From: Methanomicrobiales archaeon
Lineage (GTDB): Archaea > Halobacteriota > Methanomicrobia > Methanomicrobiales > Methanospirillaceae
Reading direction: 5' to 3'
NCBI GenBank assembly: GCA_012520015.1
Contig: JAAYPD010000308.1
Span: 1-7,001 of the forward strand
Length of the DNA stretch: 7,001 nucleotides
Every line of letters starts with the position of its first letter. Position 1 is the stretch's first letter. The position numbers and the translations under genes are program-made. Positions 6,342 to 7,001 of the stretch are shown here, piece by piece. The notes beneath the pieces were generated by a model, which was not told the DNA's origin, did no database searches, and saw only the letters and a list, made by a program, of their open reading frames with translations.

Positions 6342-6347
6342 CCTCCT
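6342..6347 (-). promoter_or_regulatory. Strong ribosome binding site deciding the msrB start
   Basis: On the - strand AGGAGG is followed by CTC and then ATG. It is a full match to the archaeal anti-Shine-Dalgarno end, although the 3-base spacer is short. It fixes the msrB start at 6338 rather than 6404, and is the strongest such site in the window. Confidence 0.7.
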
Positions 6348-6352
6348 TATTG

Positions 6353-6379
6353 TCCCGGTTTCTGCAAGGTAGACCGGGA
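6353..6379 (-). promoter_or_regulatory. 7-bp inverted repeat in msrB leader
   Basis: TCCCGGT (6353-6359) and ACCGGGA (6373-6379) are exact reverse complements separated by 13 bases. In the msrB mRNA the hairpin would end five bases before the AGGAGG ribosome site, where it could modulate translation; as DNA it could be an operator. An AT-rich TATA-like stretch (GATTTAAT on the - strand) directly precedes it. Function is inference. Confidence 0.35.
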
Positions 6380-6441
6380 TTAAATCATGAGTTTGTGGTA
6401 GCATAAGGTAAACCTGAATAGGAAAAAAGCGGTTGAAAATT

Positions 6442-6459
6442 TATTTTTCAGGAAAAATA
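6442..6459 (-). terminator. Hairpin/oligo-T terminator directly after the TPR gene
   Basis: TATTTTTC and GAAAAATA form an exact 8-bp inverted repeat with a 2-base centre, starting at the base after the TPR stop codon (TAA at 6460-6462, - strand). Further T-runs on the - strand follow (T6 at 6423-6428). This would separate the TPR transcript from msrB. Confidence 0.45.
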
Positions 6460-6864
6460 TTATTTTTTCTTCTTATCCATCGCCTGTTGTTTGACAAGGT
6501 TTCGAATCCTGTCTGCGGTGCTTCCCTTGAAGTCTACCAGGTCGCGTTCATGCACTGTGATGGTGGTTTCAGAGGAAGGTACATCCGTAATTGCATCGGC
6601 AAGGACATGATCCAGTTTCTTTGCCCGTTCCCAGCACTCAAGCGCCTCCTCATTTCTTCCAAGGCCTCCGGAAAGGGTTATTGCTTTAAAAGCCCAGAGA
6701 TCCGGGTTTGAAGGGTATATCGCAAGTGCCTGGTCATATTTGTCAACCGCCTCCTCGTACTTACCCTGGTAAGCAAGCTGGTCTGCTTCCAATGCGAATG
6801 CATCTGCCTTATTTAAGAGAACATCCCGCTTGCTAAGGAACTTATGAGTAGTATTTTCTGCCAT
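6460..6864 (-). CDS. Small TPR-repeat protein
   Basis: A 134-residue soluble protein counted from the ATG at 6864. It has two tetratricopeptide-like repeats: about 20-53 (ADQLAYQGKYEEAVDKYDQALAIYP) and about 54-87 (DLWAFKAITLSGGLGRNEEALECWERAKKLD), with the usual G-Y-A-A/P pattern. A polar linker follows, and a basic C-terminal tail ends in KKKK. TPR modules act as protein-binding scaffolds; with only two repeats it probably binds a short peptide or dimerises. There is no signal peptide or membrane segment. The longer ATG at 6915 is rejected because a TATA-like box falls inside the added 17 codons. No strong Shine-Dalgarno site precedes 6864. The partner is unknown, and the neighbour msrB gives no clear functional link. 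Confidence 0.8.
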   Translation of the reverse strand: MAENTTHKFLSKRDVLLNKADAFALEADQLAYQGKYEEAVDKYDQALAIYPSNPDLWAFKAITLSGGLGRNEEALECWERAKKLDHVLADAITDVPSSETTITVHERDLVDFKGSTADRIRNLVKQQAMDKKKK

Positions 6865-6895
6865 ATTTTTGTTAATCTCTAATTGGAGCGGAACA

Positions 6896-6904
6896 CTATT
6901 TATG
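6896..6904 (-). promoter_or_regulatory. TATA-like box for the TPR gene
   Basis: The - strand reads CATAAATAG, 31 bases before the ATG at 6864. A start site about 25 bases downstream leaves a leader of roughly 5-10 bases, a common arrangement in archaea. Its place inside the longer reading frame argues for the shorter protein. Confidence 0.5.
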
Positions 6905-6978
6905 CCTTCACACATGTATGTCCTGGTCCCATATCGCTGCCGTCATATACGATGATGACCAAATAACTCGTTGAGTTC

Positions 6979-7001
6979 ATGGGAAATAAGTACGAGATTT
7001 A
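6979..7001 (+). CDS. Possible start of a further gene, cut by window edge
   Basis: An ATG at 6979 opens a frame MGNKYEI that runs to the window end. A TATA-like CATATAC (6944-6950) lies about 30 bases upstream, suitable for a nearly leaderless transcript divergent from the TPR gene. No Shine-Dalgarno site is seen, and seven codons are too few to judge, so this is only a possibility. Confidence 0.2.

Noticed and set aside
6339..6404. 22-codon N-terminal extension of msrB
   Set aside because: The AGGAGG site sets the start at 6338, and the extension covers the leader hairpin and has no counterpart in MsrB proteins.
6433..6711. 92-codon + strand frame opposite the TPR gene
   Set aside because: Antisense to a TPR gene with clear repeats; its translation shows no domain and the frame crosses the TPR terminator.

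Overview
The window reads as chromosomal DNA of a methanogenic archaeon, most likely a Methanospirillum-like member of the Methanomicrobiales. The evidence is an archaeal translation factor aIF1A, a CofH-type radical SAM enzyme of coenzyme F420 synthesis, receiver-PAS proteins of the MISVLxVDDEP type familiar from that order, TATA-like boxes close to start codons, and oligo-T stretches at gene ends. Base composition looks like mid-40s % G+C by eye. The genus is inference; no rRNA or other marker is present.

Layout. 1-876 (+) is the 3' part of a FIST sensory-domain gene that enters from the left. It meets tail to tail, with a 4-bp gap, a small secreted Ig-like protein (881-1306, -). Upstream of that on the same strand is a divergent cofH paralogue (1400-2497, -). 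A 163-bp divergent region carrying a 14-bp perfect palindrome separates cofH from the aIF1A gene (2661-3008, +). Next come two tandem + strand signalling genes: receiver-PAS-PAS plus a kinase-like tail (3216-4643), and receiver-PAS-PAS (4770-5900). The right end has two - strand genes: msrB, methionine-R-sulfoxide reductase (5928-6338), and a two-repeat TPR protein (6460-6864). A possible new + strand gene may begin at about 6979.

How the parts fit. There is no obvious single operon: genes change strand often and most have their own TATA-like box and T-rich end. The left half mixes housekeeping (aIF1A, F420 synthesis) with a FIST sensor. The middle is a pair of one-component-like signalling proteins with intact phospho-acceptor receivers but no recognisable kinase ATPase or DNA-binding output. 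The first of the pair has a tail resembling a histidine-kinase H-box in which the histidine is replaced. msrB repairs oxidised methionine, a stress function expected to help a strict anaerobe exposed to oxidants.

No tRNA, rRNA, CRISPR array, insertion sequence or integrase was seen, and no gene-free stretch exceeds 300 bases. I found no convincing new multi-gene system. The points most worth following are the degenerate H-box protein, the Cys-rich cofH variant, the palindrome at the cofH promoter, and the hairpin in the msrB leader.
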